From Rhodocollybia butyracea (taxonomy: Eukaryota; Basidiomycota; Agaricomycetes; Agaricales; Omphalotaceae): a DNA stretch of 64,000 nt. Below are positions 31,991 to 44,707 of the stretch, piece by piece. A model generated the notes under the pieces. The model was not told where the DNA came from. It saw only the letters and a list, made by a program, of their open reading frames with translations, and searched no databases. The first letter of the stretch is position 1, and each line of letters starts with the position of its first letter. The DNA lies in contig JADNRY010000235.1 in assembly GCA_015501585.1 (NCBI GenBank), forward strand, positions 1 to 64,000, given 5' to 3'. The translations under genes were made by a program, and so were the position numbers.

Positions 31991-33020
31991 CGACCGTTAG
32001 CTCCAATAGTGGTTTAACTCATGATATCCTGAAAAGTTTTTTGCGCGCGGAAGACTACTGTCTACCACTGCTTCTGATATATCTATATCTTCTCTCGAGG
32101 GGACAAAATCAAAATTCGAATGAGGAGATCTCCGATCAGAGCTCAGCGGCGAAGATTTTCGCGGTGATTAGTTCTCATGGAAGGACGAAGAGAGGAGTGG
32201 GAATGAGAATGAGATTGGGCAGTGTCCTGTGAGTTTGCTCGGAAGTTGTTGGTTTGTTTCATGCACGTACTTTTGTCGTCGAACTCGGATATATTTCAAT
32301 TCGACTCTCCACTACGTACGAAGAGAGAACAAAGCGATAGATTGGAAGTAACGAGTAAGACAAATGTACGAGCTGAACAAACTCTCACCCACTCGTCTCA
32401 TCCGAAATAGGCGTAAATAGGAGACCGCCTTACCAAAATAACATACACAGCATCTAGCCCTCCCGCCAAAGACTCAAAGGTCGATAACTCCGGAAGGATT
32501 AATGGGTCCACGGTAACTCCAAACTTCCCTTCAGAACACTTCCCTCTACGTGGCTTGGCAACGTCTCCATTGATACAGTTTTAAACACTGTCATCATATC
32601 CGGGACGAGAACCTATATATGGGTATTTTTTCCCTGGTGCCATCGGCCAACCATCGTTGTTTTTTTTGGTTTGTTGAACAGCGCCATTCCTTTTCTACTC
32701 TCGTACTAAATGAAGCCTGGAGCTCATGTCCATTACTATCTAGAGTCACAAGCCGCAGCAGCAGCAACAAATGGTATTGTTTTCTCTCACTACTACACCT
32801 TGGCAAAAAAACGCAGTCGATGACGTTTTCAGCACCACGACTTACTTGCGATCCCGATACAGAGCTCCACCAGTCTTTTTATTGGAGGATATAAAGTCTA
32901 CGGTGCGTACATACTTCTGCATTAACTATCACTGTACTCTTTCGCCTCACTTCTGACATCTCGTTGTCCCTCTCTTCCGTGTCATAACTCTACAGCCTAC
33001 ATTTTACACTCTACGCCATA
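31991..33020. other. Intergenic, upstream of the cytochrome b561-like gene
   Basis: No supported gene. ATATAAAG at 32890 is a possible TATA box. The rest has only short open frames without recognisable motifs. Confidence 0.4.
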
Positions 33021-34130
33021 ATGCCTGAGAGCCCATCATCTGGCGCTACCCCTGATACCCCAACCCTTGGTTCTGCGGAGCGTGCTCATGGCGTCATGAT
33101 GTTCTTTCGCGTTCGGAGTCTTGTATGTACTCTCTTCCAATTGCACCTATCCAAAATACTGACCGAATATTTTCCGAATCTAGCGTACCGGCTTCGTACG
33201 CTTCGTCCTTTGTCCTGTCCTTCCAAAGCTAATTCTAAATCCATGACATCATAGAGCTATCCTCACTCGCTACCTTCGCCGCTTGCCCTCTTCCGGACCG
33301 AAGCTTTGGTTCTTCCCCGTTCATCTCCTCCTGAATGTCCTCGCCCTCGCGTTTTTCCTTGTCGGTTTCACAATCGCGATATTTATCTCGGGCGACGAAC
33401 AATTTCAATCTGCGCATAAGGTGGCTTCGGAACTGTTCATCTTGTACGTCGACTGATATTTGATATAGAGGATCGGGCTTGCGTTGGCCATCCTGTTCCT
33501 TCTGCAAGCTTTAGGTGGCTTGACAATAGCCATGATTCACCATCGTTATCCCACCCAACGTCGTGATCACCCCCTCATTGACCGGCCCCAGTGAGTACTG
33601 TGAAGTTACCGCTTGTTGTCAGCGAAGATAACTTTTTTTTTTCCAGCTGGCTCCTTGGTTGGGTAATTCTCCTCTTGGGCTTCGCGAATAGTATGTCTTC
33701 CTCTCCCTAGGCTCATACTTTATGCTTATCACTCGATCTTTTAGTTCCAGTGGGGCTGTACATCTCCGGCGGTACAAACTCGTACGTTTACTCCAAATCC
33801 CTCAGTCCTTCCAACGCTAATCATCCACGGCATTTGCCATTGATAGACGGTTTCCAAACCTCCAAGACAGTCCATATTCTTGCTTTCGTTTGGATAGGTG
33901 CCCTCTGTATCGGCATAGCCGCTAGTAAGTCTAATAACCTCAGTGTTGAAACCGTTCCACAACTCTGATTACAAATTTTAGTGGAAGGCATGTACAGGTG
34001 GAGCTCACGCCACGGGAATGAGAATTGGCGTAACCCTGCAGGCGAGGACAATTTGCAGGAAGGTAAACCCATGAATAGGAACAGCGTTGGAAACGGAACG
34101 GTTGGGACAGGCGGTCGTACGATTGAATGA
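33021..34130 (+). CDS. Cytochrome b561-domain membrane protein
   Basis: Exons from MPESPSSGATPDTPTLGSAE at 33021 to a TGA at 34128-34130. Recognisable parts are AHGVMMFF (first heme-side helix), ILTRYLRRLPSSGPKLWFFP then HLLLNVLALAFFLVGFTIAI, IGLALAILFLLQALGGLTIA followed by MIHHRYP, then RPHWLLGWVILLLGFANIPVGL, and a last helix ILAFVWIGALCIGIAA with a polar tail. Conserved His residues fit b561 heme ligands; such proteins move electrons across membranes, often as ferric or ascorbate reductases. There is no DOMON domain in front. Most introns are clean, but after MMFF the family-like sequence (AFGVFVPASYA) continues one base out of frame near 33108, so this copy may be frameshifted or mis-spliced in my model. 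Confidence 0.7.
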
Positions 34131-34429
34131 TTGAGCGGTGGAGATGCAACGGATAATGTAAGATATAGAAGCCTAATTATAAGTGTAATAATACTAGCGA
34201 GTCGTTGACATCGTTTCAGATGAAGGACAGATGTATACTATTGCTTTTGTTCCATGCTTGTATTGATACTAATACAATGTTCTGATGCTCTTTTCTTTGA
34301 GTTATTTAAGTTCGCTAATTCGACGATCTCAGTCAAGAATCACTAAACCAATATAGGACCAATATAGGATGCACTGAATGAAGGTCCTGCCATATATTTC
34401 GTAGTACTTGAGGCATTTCACAGTGACAG
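34131..34429. other. Intergenic stretch
   Basis: AT-rich 3' region of the b561-like gene; nothing else is recognised. Confidence 0.4.
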
Positions 34430-35140
34430 CGAAGGACACGGGTGAATGCAGAGTGAGCCACTTGTCAATAAGCGCACTGAGGCTTCAGGCGGTTAGGAGT
34501 CTTCACATCTTTGTCTCAGATTAGAATGAGCTCTGGTTCCAACTGTACATGTTGGATATCAACAAATATCAGCATCGTGATTGTGATTGATCAAGCTCTT
34601 ACTATCTCACACTCATTATTGACGTGTACTTACACATACTTCTCCCCTACCACTTCTGGTTGACTCCTGGACCAGCATATAAGGAGTAGCTAGATGTATG
34701 CTACCTCATATGATTGCCCCTCTCTCTAAGCTGTAGAGGGCAAACAGAATATATTGTGCTTTTATCTTTGTCCTGCTAGATATTATCACAAGTGGTAGTA
34801 TCTTGTTTCTTTTTTATTATCCAACAGATCCAACTGACATTGAATAGTGGCATTCGGGGTTGTCAATGAATTAAGCATAGTTCGGAAGCTGGTAGTACTT
34901 AGTCCCATTCCGGTTGTACATGTCCGGCAATTTGCAAATGCGAACCGAGTGAAGATGCGGGGCGTAATTGAAGATTGGTCCCTATTGTCCTTTTATCGCC
35001 TCGCACATCAGATCTCCACCCTGTGAGGGGAGAGGGAGAGCCCCCTACCCAAATAGTTCAGCGAAGATGCGAGCTTAGGTTCGCCAGCTGGGATGCCCTA
35101 TTGAGCTAGGACATACTTAATTAGATTGCGGATCTGGATT
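34430..35140 (-). pseudogene. Relic of the multi-TM gene at 40985-43166, split by a solo LTR
   Basis: Left part (to 34549) and right part (from 34827) match 40770-40860, 41556-41575 and 41620-41840 in order: GAGCTCTGGTTCCAA, AAGCATAG, GAAGATGCGGG, GATTGGTCCCT, GAGAGGGAGAG, GATTGCG. It is a fragment only, with many changes and no usable frame. The LTR at 34550-34826 entered this fragment. Confidence 0.7.
34550..34826. repeat. Solo LTR, inverted homologue of 23740-24013
   Basis: Ends TGTTGGATATC and TTATCCAACA. Block-by-block similarity to the complement of 23740-24013 includes TGATCAAGCTC, ATCTCACACTCAT and GGCAAAC.GAATATATTGTGC. Flanking pentamers (GTACA and GATCC) do not match, unlike its partner, so the flanks have changed or recombined. 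Confidence 0.75.
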
Positions 35141-35174
35141 TGCACCTTCGAAACTTATATCAATGATATTACTG

Positions 35175-35413
35175 CATCAGGAAAAAGTTCCTAAAGCCCA
35201 GGTTCCCCAGAGACACCCCCCTAATTCTGGGCAACCTGAGGTAACCTGGGATACCCAGGCTCCCCCAGGTCATCCCAGGTCAGCCCCAGGGCAGCCCAGG
35301 ACAACCTGGGGAGCCCTGGGTATCCCGGGCTGCCTCAGGTTGCCCCAGGTTGCCTAGGATTGGGGGTGGGGGGTGTCTCTGGGGAGCCTGGGCTTTAGGA
35401 CTTTTTCCTGATG
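35175..35413. mobile_element. CATCAGG foldback element 1 (239 bp)
   Basis: Starts CATCAGGAAAAAGTTCC and ends GGACTTTTTCCTGATG. The two halves pair over most of the length: CTAAAGCCCAGG...CCCCAGAGACACCCCC on the left matches the complement on the right. The middle is built of short CCCAGG, CCTGGG and GGTTGCC words. TG precedes and follows the element. There is no coding capacity. Confidence 0.85.
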
Positions 35414-36971
35414 TGGCAAATCCTTTTGCATCGGACTCCAGTACCTGCTCCCACAGGTCCCAGGTCGTGTTTATCTTGCACCGGTCACTGTGCGATCGAA
35501 CCTGGCTTACTCCGACCTAGACCTATGTCCATCCCTATCTAAGACATACCACCTGCAATCACTTATATATGCACACATCTGGATTCTGTATGGATCATCA
35601 GTTTATAATGTCTCCCTAGTGGAGGCCCAGGAGACTAGCACTTGCTTGTTCTGGGTTCATCTGTCAGATTACTTATTTCCATCTCAGACTCTTCAGACTC
35701 TCCTTGTGGATCAGAATTGATGTTTAGACTGTCAAACATGGGGTGCGCACTATATACTACAGTAATCAATTTGCTCTCCCAAGTTCAAACGTGAACGCTT
35801 TAAATTCACATGTTTCTGCACAACTCTGATGTCCACTTTGACTTTTGGAATGCTTCTGTAAGTATGTTTGGATTAGCTATTGACAAGACAGCAATTATAG
35901 CCTTACATCCTCAGTTATTGGCAGAATTGCAAGGGTAGAATAACCACTTGCAGAAAATTGGATACTATAAGTGTAATTGCATCAGTACAAGAATAAACAA
36001 AGATACACTTTACCATACCTTTTGTCATTGAACAATCTCTCACCCTTATTTTTAAGACTGGGATAGGCCATTACTGCTGTACATGGGAGAGATAACAGCA
36101 CAAATTTCATGACAGATGGAATATGCATGGCTCGATATTTTCAGTGTTCAAGCTTTAGTGTCTTTTAAATGTGATTGTTAATCACATGTCAAGTCCGGGT
36201 CAGGTATACCACAGTGGTGTACTAGGAACTGCCACTGATTCTGGTACCTGGCATGGCGGGGGTCAGGTAAACAGTGGTGTACAAGGAACTGCCACTAATA
36301 CTGGTACCTGGCCAGGGCAGTGTTTCAGTCACATGGCAGTGTTGCAGACATATCTCAGCCAGTTCTTAACCAAACTGGATGACCTTGGGCTCATAATTTT
36401 CGCGCTTACCAGCTCTACACCATCGTAAGTTTTACCCGGCGTCAGACCCGAGCGACACACTATAACCAGCTAGATGCACGGGTGTGCACTTAATCTCACT
36501 GGACCAAGTGCAGGATAATTCTTTTTGGCAGCCCCATTGGCAACCCCGCAACCCCGCAACCCCTTTGCTATTGAGCAACCCCACTGCCAATGGCCGGATG
36601 GGTCCCGCATCACAAATGATGCGAGATCTGATCAATTTCGCGCTCCCAGCTCGAGTAAGCGCCATAAATCCTTGCTGTCAAATAGACACAACTTCAAGGG
36701 GCAAGGACCGTGGTAGGGACTGCCATGGATTGTAACCACCATATCATTGCGGATAGATATGGGATGGCTATCTTTCCACGGTTACGGGACAATCACAGTT
36801 ATCCGTGGTTTGTCTCGGGATCTTTACTGTATATAGAATAAATTTGTTTATTGCTTTCTGAATCACCATTCTGAGTCTGGCATGAATGGTCAACTCCCCC
36901 AGTACACGCTTGTTAACCCACAGCCATACATGGCCTTGGTTATTGACTCTTTTGGCCTCTGATACCCATCC
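35414..36971. other. Stretch without a supported gene; one short tandem duplication
   Basis: Within 36210-36310 a unit of about 65 bases is present twice (CAGTGGTGTACTAGGAACTG and CAGTGGTGTACAAGGAACTG). Short frames across it are not convincing. The rest shows no recognisable gene. Confidence 0.4.
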
Positions 36972-37075
36972 TGTCGTATATTGCCGATGTGGCAACTCCG
37001 GAGATTAGTTAGCCGGATCAGTATGTTTGTATGTCCGTATACTTACTCATCGTATTAGCAATATTACAAAACTGA
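36972..37075 (+). repeat. Relic of a Copia-type LTR, partner of 24590-24780
   Basis: TGTCGTATATTGCCGATGTG, GGCAACTCCGGAGATTAG and AGCCGGATC match the complement of the 24780 end. It continues to TTAGCAATATT and then loses similarity. Confidence 0.45.
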
Positions 37076-39342
37076 ATTGATTATTTCAGTGGTCTTTTCG
37101 GCTTGAGGGAAAAGACAATTGTAATTGAATAATTACGCACATGGGAAAAACCAACTGAACTCCAACTTTTCGCAACTCAAGATATGAGAAAATTTAATTG
37201 TCTTTTCAACTACCTGGATTTAAGAACATTCTGTAACTTATTTGATAGCATATATTTGTCTAAATTCAGTTAATCTTTCAGTTTTGTAAAATGATATACC
37301 AAAATGGGAGATTTCACACGAGTTATCTATTCTATTGAATACACAAATTTCAGTAACAAATTCTATATATGTGAAAGTTCCGCCGAGATGTCAAGAATCG
37401 GATTGCATTTCTGCCGAGCAGAATTTTTTACCCTTCTGGTGTGATAACCGTACGGATTTTTTCATATGGTACTCAAGCTCCGCCCCCGGGAACCTCTCGG
37501 GAAATCCCTGACTGTCCCTAGACCGTGGCAGTTGAATTGCAACTGCGTTTGATGCAGTTGAAAGGTGTTGCCCTGGGCAGTTGCCGGCAGAGTATATAAT
37601 CGGTTCTTCAATTGAGTTGTTGGATATGAAGCGCCCGGAAGGCGCTCTTTTACATTCTTAGCGTTTCTCTGAGGCATCGCTCTTGTCCTATTGGGCTACT
37701 GGTGTGTCTCAGGAGACACAGAGTTTTTGCAGGATTCAACAGCAGATTGTCTTCATTGCCCTTATGCACTTAAGTACCTAGTCTCTGGTACTTCCGCTCT
37801 GGTCACTCTGACAGACTGGCATAATTGATCTCAATCTCATGGATGTAGATCATCTAGTGCTTGTGGTAGCGAGGCACACAATCTTCCTGTGAGGTGACTG
37901 GTACTACTGTCTTGGGTGGTTCGGAGCTAGCTAAGATACAATGAATGCCTTGATGAATGCGATGGTCCTCATATCCCATGAGGCTCTCCTAACAGCTCTA
38001 CAGAAATGGATGTATGTGCCCTAGCCTCCAGATGCACTGCCTGTACCTTGCCAATCCGCCGTATATTGACAATTTGACATTGGCAACATCTGAAGTACAA
38101 TTAATGTGACGACTCTGCGACTTCTAATTATTACCTTGTATGCTATATATCATGTCTCTGGCCGTGCAAGGCAGTCCTTTAAAACTCATACTAATATCGC
38201 TAGGCATACGCCCGTCACCTCCACGAAAAGTCAGCATATCGCGGCAACCATTCCCGTTCCTAAACACGACCACCGTGGCATTGTTTCTTTCATTCGCAGC
38301 AAAGACGTTCCGGGCTGCAGATGGAAGTCCCATTAGGCTACCTCGAAGGATAGGGGTATTCTTTCTTCCTCTCGTTTTCTTTATTCATTTTACAGTTACA
38401 AGTATATTCCTTTATATTCCTCATTCATTCATTCTAGCACACTACGACGAGTACTGACTACTTAGCACCCCAGTTGTTCACTCGAGTGTTCCTGGGGTGC
38501 GTATTCATCTTACTTGTAGAACCAGTTCACTGATAGCCTGTAGGCTTTCATTTCTAAGACACGTTATTAATTAGTCTTACAGGTACGATTCATATACTAA
38601 TAAAAGAGTTGTTCACTTAACGTGTTCCTTGGATACATTATTAACTAGTCTTACACTTGCCTCGGGGCCTTTCCTTATTTACAAATGCGGAATAACTGAA
38701 TAGAACTCAAAAGTACTGAGGCGAGGTACCAGGTACTAGTACATGCCGCCACCGGCATTTCTTGTTTTGGGAACAGACCCTTCTCGGTCTCAATAGAAAT
38801 CAAGGGATGTCAGACTAGTGGAGCGGAAGGAAACTAAGATGATAATAGATATAATGATCTTGTCCAGCTGTCAAAAGCCTTCGCTGTTGGAATTTGTGAT
38901 ATCCAAGCGCCTTGTGTACCAATGGCTAATATGGAGTGTCATAATGTGTGATAAATACTGCATTGACTTGAATGTAGGGCAGAATTGCTATACAGAGAGT
39001 CGTTGACTGTGCATGGCAAATTCCCTTATGTAGCGTAGTATACAATTGTAGGGTACCTGGGTATATAAGTATATAGTTCTGTGTAGCGAGAACTGTCGAC
39101 CCAGGGCTTTACCCATCTCTACCCTCTAGTGTGATATTGTCTCCACATTTGGAGGAGGTGGCATTTGAATTTTCTTACAACAACATTCGCTACCAAGTCA
39201 AGGTGGGGAACCACCAAGGTCTCAAGACAATAATTTGCTATTTTAATCTTTAATTAAAAGGTGCCTTAACAAGCTACATCCAATTCCAAATCCAATTCTC
39301 ACACGGAGTTTTTCATCCAAACTTGATGTGCAAAAGTCCATT
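37076..39342. other. Long stretch without a supported gene
   Basis: AT-rich with isolated GC-rich islands. A TATATAA near 37596 and another near 39062 could be promoter or LTR remnants. A 105-codon frame at 38140-38457 ends in a hydrophobic segment (FFLPLVFFIHFTVTSIFLY), but its codon pattern and lack of homologues do not support a gene. Confidence 0.4.
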
Positions 39343-40726
39343 ATGACTCCAAAAGAGGTGGAAGAAGTTACACATATTGGCCAAGTACTATGGGGAAATG
39401 CTGCTCAGACGATATTACAATCTGTTCTCTATGGTGAAATTATTGCCTGATGTTTCAAGAAAAGACCTTACTTGTCAATACTTTAGGCATTTATTGCTCA
39501 AGTGTTGCAATTAGCATTTGTCTATACTCGTGCGAGTTTAGATATAACACTCAGCACAAGTTTTGATTCAACTTTGTAGGAGCAAGAAGTGTACAAGTGG
39601 AGCAAAGAAAGCATCGACCTTTGTCCTTGTCGGCACATTTGTCCTCATGATACTGTATATCGCCAGTCAGCCTACAGTGAGTCTCATCCTCATCCACTAT
39701 GGCCTTGTAGTCCCTCTTCCAGGAGGAATTCTGTCCCAAGCAGCAGCAGCAGATCGTCAGCTCCTGTTGAGACTTGGTCAGTTGATCACTATATGGTCAC
39801 GCAACATCATAGTGAGTTGGGATGACACTGAGTACTGCCACCTGTTAACTTGAACCCAAAAGTCATTGATTGCAGATGCTGTCATTGCGTGGAGAGCTTC
39901 GGCGGTTTGGGTTGGTAATCAGGCTGTCAATTGGATATTGGTTGTTTTTTTGCTGGCGGATATAGGTGAGATTGATTTACAACCATTGGTTCCGTGGTTC
40001 CGTGCTGATGGGTCCGTATAAGCGGTCTCAGTAGTTGATATCATTGTAGACTCTCGATCAGACCTTTCAGCCAACAGCAATAGTAATTCAATTGTGACTC
40101 TTGATGGGATAGTTTTTGTGGTCTCATTGTCGGTGAATTTGGCCGCAACCTGTCTAATAGGCTTCCGGGCATGGTAAGTAGCGAACGTTCTCAATGAAGC
40201 TTAATTGGAGACTCTTGAAATTGCAGGACATATCGCAACTCAATGAGAGCGATTTCAATCAGAAGGAAAAAAAGCAGAGTAGAAGGCATTTTTCTTCTAC
40301 TTGTGGAATCTGGGGCTATATATGCACTGCTTCAGGTCTGCTTCTCACATACAGAGTATAACTTGGTTCCACTAAATGAAATTTATCAGATAATTAACAT
40401 AATAATCAGAGAATTGGATGTTAAGGAAGCAAACCTTTCACCTATTGGCTATGCTGGAGAGTCTGTTGAACAACTCAACATATATGCCGCAGTGAGGACC
40501 CTATTATTCTCTTTGTCAATACCTATTCCCCAATCATGCTTTTCAGGCTTTAAATCCAGTGGTAATTTTTATCCTGGTGCAAACTCAAGACGTGGATGAG
40601 CACAGTTTCCGGATTCCCACATTGAGCCAACAACTCTCCGGCACCCAGAGTAGGTTAGAAAGCACTTCTGCCGAAACTGAACAGTCTGGCCAAGCCAACC
40701 ATCTCAGTGCCACTATGTCTGAATGA
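39343..40726 (+). CDS. Seven-TM integral membrane protein of the Agaricomycete expanded family
   Basis: The first exon (39343 to about 39433) reads MTPKEVEEVTHIGQVLWGNA. Later exons carry a TM (STFVLVGTFVLMILYIA), then DAVIAWRASAVWVGNQAVNW with a TM (ILVVFLLADI), the TM LSVNLAATCLIGFRAW near 40130, the block RVEGIFLLLVESGAIYALLQ from about 40272, and the last TM ALNPVVIFILVQTQDVDEHS, ending at TGA 40724-40726 after a polar tail. The DAxxxWRA and ESGxxY words and the order of helices are diagnostic by recall for a large, poorly characterised fungal family with GPCR-like topology. Introns are short GT-AG. Mid-gene exons near 39450-39850 are less certain. Confidence 0.75.
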
Positions 40727-40984
40727 AAGGGAACAGATTGACTCCACTCGTTGATTTGAGGGCAGAAAGACAGCCTGCAAAGAGGGTGTGGAAATGAATG
40801 CGGAGGTACACCGAGACTTCAAGCGGTTTGGAGCCTTCACATCCTTCCCCAAGTTTGAAAGAGAGAAAGTGATCGCAATTACTAGCGATTAGTATCCTCA
40901 GCCAATACCACAAGGGTGATATCATAATTAAATCCATACTAATAGTGTTACAAATAAGTATTAAACAGTAAATAAAATATAGTT
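40727..40984. other. Intergenic stretch between convergent genes
   Basis: Nothing recognised beyond the 3' flanks of the two neighbouring genes. Confidence 0.4.
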
Positions 40985-43166
40985 CAGTCAAGGGAGTTCC
41001 TCTCCCCATTTACCTGATACGCAAAAACCGCGGAAACAGCAAGGCATACCCCCATCGACGCCTCCTATCCAGGTGCCCCCAGCAACGTTTCTAAGATCGG
41101 AAGCATCCTTAAATACTGATATCCATCCATTCCCATGATATTGAAAGGCATCGGTGTCGCACCAACACGTTTGAAATGCTCCGATATCTTCCATAACGCT
41201 GGACGCAATGAGCCACACTGCATTAAAGATGGCAATAGTCTTGCCTGTGATACGCGTTATAACCGCCAGTCCCCTCAGACCGTGCATGCCTCGTTGATCC
41301 CGAACTTCGAGTCTTTGCATGACTTCATGCGAGATAAGATTAGAGAAGACGAGCATGAGCCATGATACGGTGGCAGCGATGCCATAGATGAGATAACCTC
41401 CTGAGCGGCAGCCAAGTCCAACGGCTGGTGTCCAGTACGCCACAAGGATAGCAGCCCCGGTGGTACCCCATTGGAGAAACAGAGCAACCAATGCGGCTTG
41501 AAACATGTGATGAATTATATGGAGATGTTGATGGAGAGTCGATAATGGTATGAAGGCTCTGAGCTCTGGTTCCAAGCGACATCGGATGGCGGCATCTCGG
41601 GCTGTCGATGGATCAAGCATAGCTGGAAATCCCATTCTCGAACCCTCGTTGTACGTGTCCAGCGAACGTGAACCAAGTGAAGATGCGGGCGTATTTAAAG
41701 ATTGGTCCCTCTGTCCTTTCGTCGCCTCGTACATCAAATCCCCACCACGTGAGAGGAGGAGAGGGAGAGTCTTCCAAGTCGTTTGGCGAAAGCTTGGGAA
41801 TGCCCTGTTGAGCGAGGACATAATCAGATTGCGAATCTCGATCTACACTGCCCTTGCGGCTCATATGGGGAAAGGGCACCTGCGAACCTGAACACACGCC
41901 CCTGGTGTGTAAAGAGGGAGTTTCCGATTGACTGGCGCCAGATGCGTGCCGCTGATGAATTGGTAGAAGAGGAAGTGTCTCTCGAAATGCACTAAAAGCT
42001 CCACTTCAAGCATCGGACAAGATATGCAGGTCAGCGTTTGGGCAGAGACCTGTCTGAGCCACATATTCAACTTTCCCTGTAATGTCGCGCTCTGGGATAA
42101 ATTTGTGGTCTGTGAGAGCTTTCTTGATGGTCCCGACCTTGCACTGCGACCCTACACGAACATATCTAGAAATATGAGCTCAAGATATGAAGCTGTGCGA
42201 AGGAAATCCTACCCAAAGACGATTGGGAACCTGCAATTGAGATGATTTAGCTCTAAAGCAATTTAGACCTTACATCTCCTTACATCCAACTCCAGACTGT
42301 GCTAGATGCAAATTGATTACCGATGTTGGGGCTGCCCAAGTGAGTCATGGACTGCCGCTATGAATGAAATCAAGTACGCTAGAAAGGCGAACAGAACTAT
42401 ATATAAGTGTGTTAGTATCAGTATCGTACAATCGGCACTGATCAGATCATATACCTTGGGCAAGGAATGACTGCGTGAAGCCACGTCATGTATTGCGAAG
42501 ATCCTTCTCCGCAGTTATCCAGAATTTCTGTTTACCATTATCATCATCCAGAATGATGAGACTGGCTAGTTCGCCAGCCCTCTGATTGGCACGCATAGGA
42601 CATTGCTGGGTTTCCCGGAGAATAAATGCAGCTGCGTCGACTCGTTTGACCATATAACGGCAGCGTGAATTATGTTGGGCCGCTTCTGTAATTTTTCGGA
42701 ATGCGATGGAGATGTATTGTCGATTGAAAGCTGTGAGTGCGATAGAGTACGCCGCAAGGGCCGGGCTTCCAATAGACAGGCAGGTGCTCAAGAAGTTTAT
42801 GGAGCCATTCGCTTCGAAGGGTAGCTGGGCTATTAGGGCGAGCCAAGTTGACATAGTGAGCGCAGAAGAAGTAAAATCTACGCTCCCGCTTATAATAAGC
42901 GAGATTCATCTGAAGAACAGTATTGTGCTTACCTGTGTGAATACCCCGCAGCTCTGCTCGCAAGCTCTGTTCGATATGCCCCAGACGTCAGGTGGAAGAC
43001 TGCCATTGGCAGGACAGGTAGGAGAAATTGCCTCTCCAAGGATATTGACGAGGCCTTCGGAGGTGCAATTGAACTTGCAGGCACATCCAGTTTGCCAGTC
43101 CGGCATGCTCACAGTGCTGAGAGAGGTACCCATAGCTGTGACGCTAGGCATCGTCGTCGATGACAA
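40985..43166 (-). pseudogene. Large multi-TM Agaricomycete membrane protein, broken
   Basis: In order on the minus strand: SPTCPANGSLPPDVWGISNR and CEQSCGV (43020-42940), STWLALIAQLPFEANGS and SPALAAYSIALTAFNRQY (42850-42710), ILRETQQCPMRANQRAGEL, RGFTQSFLAQ, FAFLAYLISFIAAVHDSLG (about 42400-42350), WSWM, FPIVFGYVRVGSQCKVGTIK, then GPIFKYARIFTWF and the TM region WGTTGAAILVAYWTPAVGLG to FQTCWCDTDAFQYHGNGW. The layout is that of a large lineage-specific protein of unknown role. Two CGA-to-TGA type stops (42486-42488 and 42006-42008) and at least three frame changes (near 42350, 41640 and 41030) break it. The ectodomain cysteines and the helices are otherwise recognisable. Confidence 0.75.
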
Positions 43167-44506
43167 GAGGCATGGCCCATTTTATGTTAAGCAGGGAAAC
43201 GGTGCAAACCCTAACCCCGAGTCTCATCCCTGCTCACCGTAACCTTAACAGCATTCGAGCCAGGCATAGAAGTTCACAGCATTACAAGGTTTTTACGCTT
43301 TTGGGCTTTAATTAATAAATGTTTAGTGGCCGGACGTCGCATCAGGTTGCATCAGGTTGCATCCTGCTGTATCGCGGACTTGGATTTGTTACTGGATTTG
43401 TAGCGCGTGCCTTTCCTGCCGATAGCATCTCAAATTATATCAAAGCGACCTAGGTAAAAAAACACTGCGATTTAGAAGTAGGAGCCTCTCTGAGGAAGCT
43501 GGAAGGCTGAGGAAGGATTGCTCACATTCGAGTAGGTAGGTCGCACGCGTAAGGAGTGAAGATTCTGAGCAAGTTTTCCACCGCACCCAGGCCCTCATTG
43601 TATCTCTACATGATTGATCCACTAGCTTCGCTGTACCAGAGACCGGTCCAGCCGCAAGAATTGAAGCAGGCATCAAATCTTTCACCTGTTACCATTGCCT
43701 TCGATTCGTTCTGTCATTTTAACCGACACTTGGCGGTTCATAGGATTAGGGGAAAGGTGCCGGCAAATTGTTATGCCTTAGGCCTTGAGCTCGACACAGA
43801 AGTGAGATGGCAATATGGATGCACCAACGAGTGAAGGTATGTTTATTTATCATCATCAATACTCTGAATTTTGGAACACTGTTGCTCAAGGATTTCTGAT
43901 GAGCTGTTTGTTTAGTCTCGGTGCTGAGATGAACAAGACTCTGTATCTGTGTATCGTGGTCAATCTGTATCAATGGGTAGAATGGAAATTGGAATGTTGG
44001 AACATTGATGTCAGGCTGCAGTGAGCATTTTCCTCTTCATATACATCCAGTTCCATTCTCTCTTCGATTGGATTCCACTGCATCGTCGCTCACTAACCTC
44101 CTTTTCCTAGATTCATATCCTACCGCCTAGCACAAACTCTGCATGCAAACCTGGCCCTTTCACCTTTGATGTTGTAGCTTTTACAAAACTACCAATTCAA
44201 TGCTGAACATTCAACATCCACTATGTTCTTTATTGGGGTAAATGGACTGAACACGGCTCTTCGGTCATTGAAGCCATAGATATGTCAAACATCCACCAAG
44301 TTTCGGTATTTTTAGGTCAAATACTATGAAAACTTACTTGTTTCATTACGCCCAACATTTACAGGATCGATAGAGGCGACAGAAAACTGGGAGTTCTGGG
44401 ATATGTTGATAATAGCGACACCATTTCGGAGCAATTAAAATTCCCCGGAGCTTCTCGTCCTTCCATGCTGTATCTTGGACCCTTCCTGATACGACTACTC
44501 TGTGTA
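43167..44506. other. Intergenic stretch
   Basis: No supported gene. Short frames on both strands lack motifs. The left end may hold the promoter of the broken multi-TM gene. Confidence 0.4.
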
Positions 44507-44650
44507 AGTGGGTCTTTGTCACAATCCAGCAGCTTTGACCGTTACACCAAAACGGCAGTATAAACACAAACTATGTGTTCAGCCTCTGGATTGTATATAA
44601 GCACATCTTGGCGGTTCAAGTGTGGTAAGCCACGGCAGGCTTACACCCTT
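44507..44650 (-). repeat. 143-bp dispersed repeat with a tRNA-like segment, copy B
   Basis: Complement of 30518-30660 with only a few differences (for example GGTGTAACGG in place of GGCGTAACGG). The flanks are unrelated to those of copy A. Confidence 0.6.
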
Positions 44651-44707
44651 CCCCACTCTCAGAGAAGTTTCCTTATATGGGCCGTCAAGGGTTACTCCGG
44701 TGGTGAG

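Noticed and set aside
35175..35413. Helitron or Tc1/mariner identity for the CATCAGG elements
   Set aside because: There is no TC start or CTRR end, and the 2-bp duplications are TG and TT rather than TA.
38140..38457. Small membrane protein gene
   Set aside because: It is a single short frame without homologues, promoter signals or splice support; the opposite strand is also open over the same stretch.
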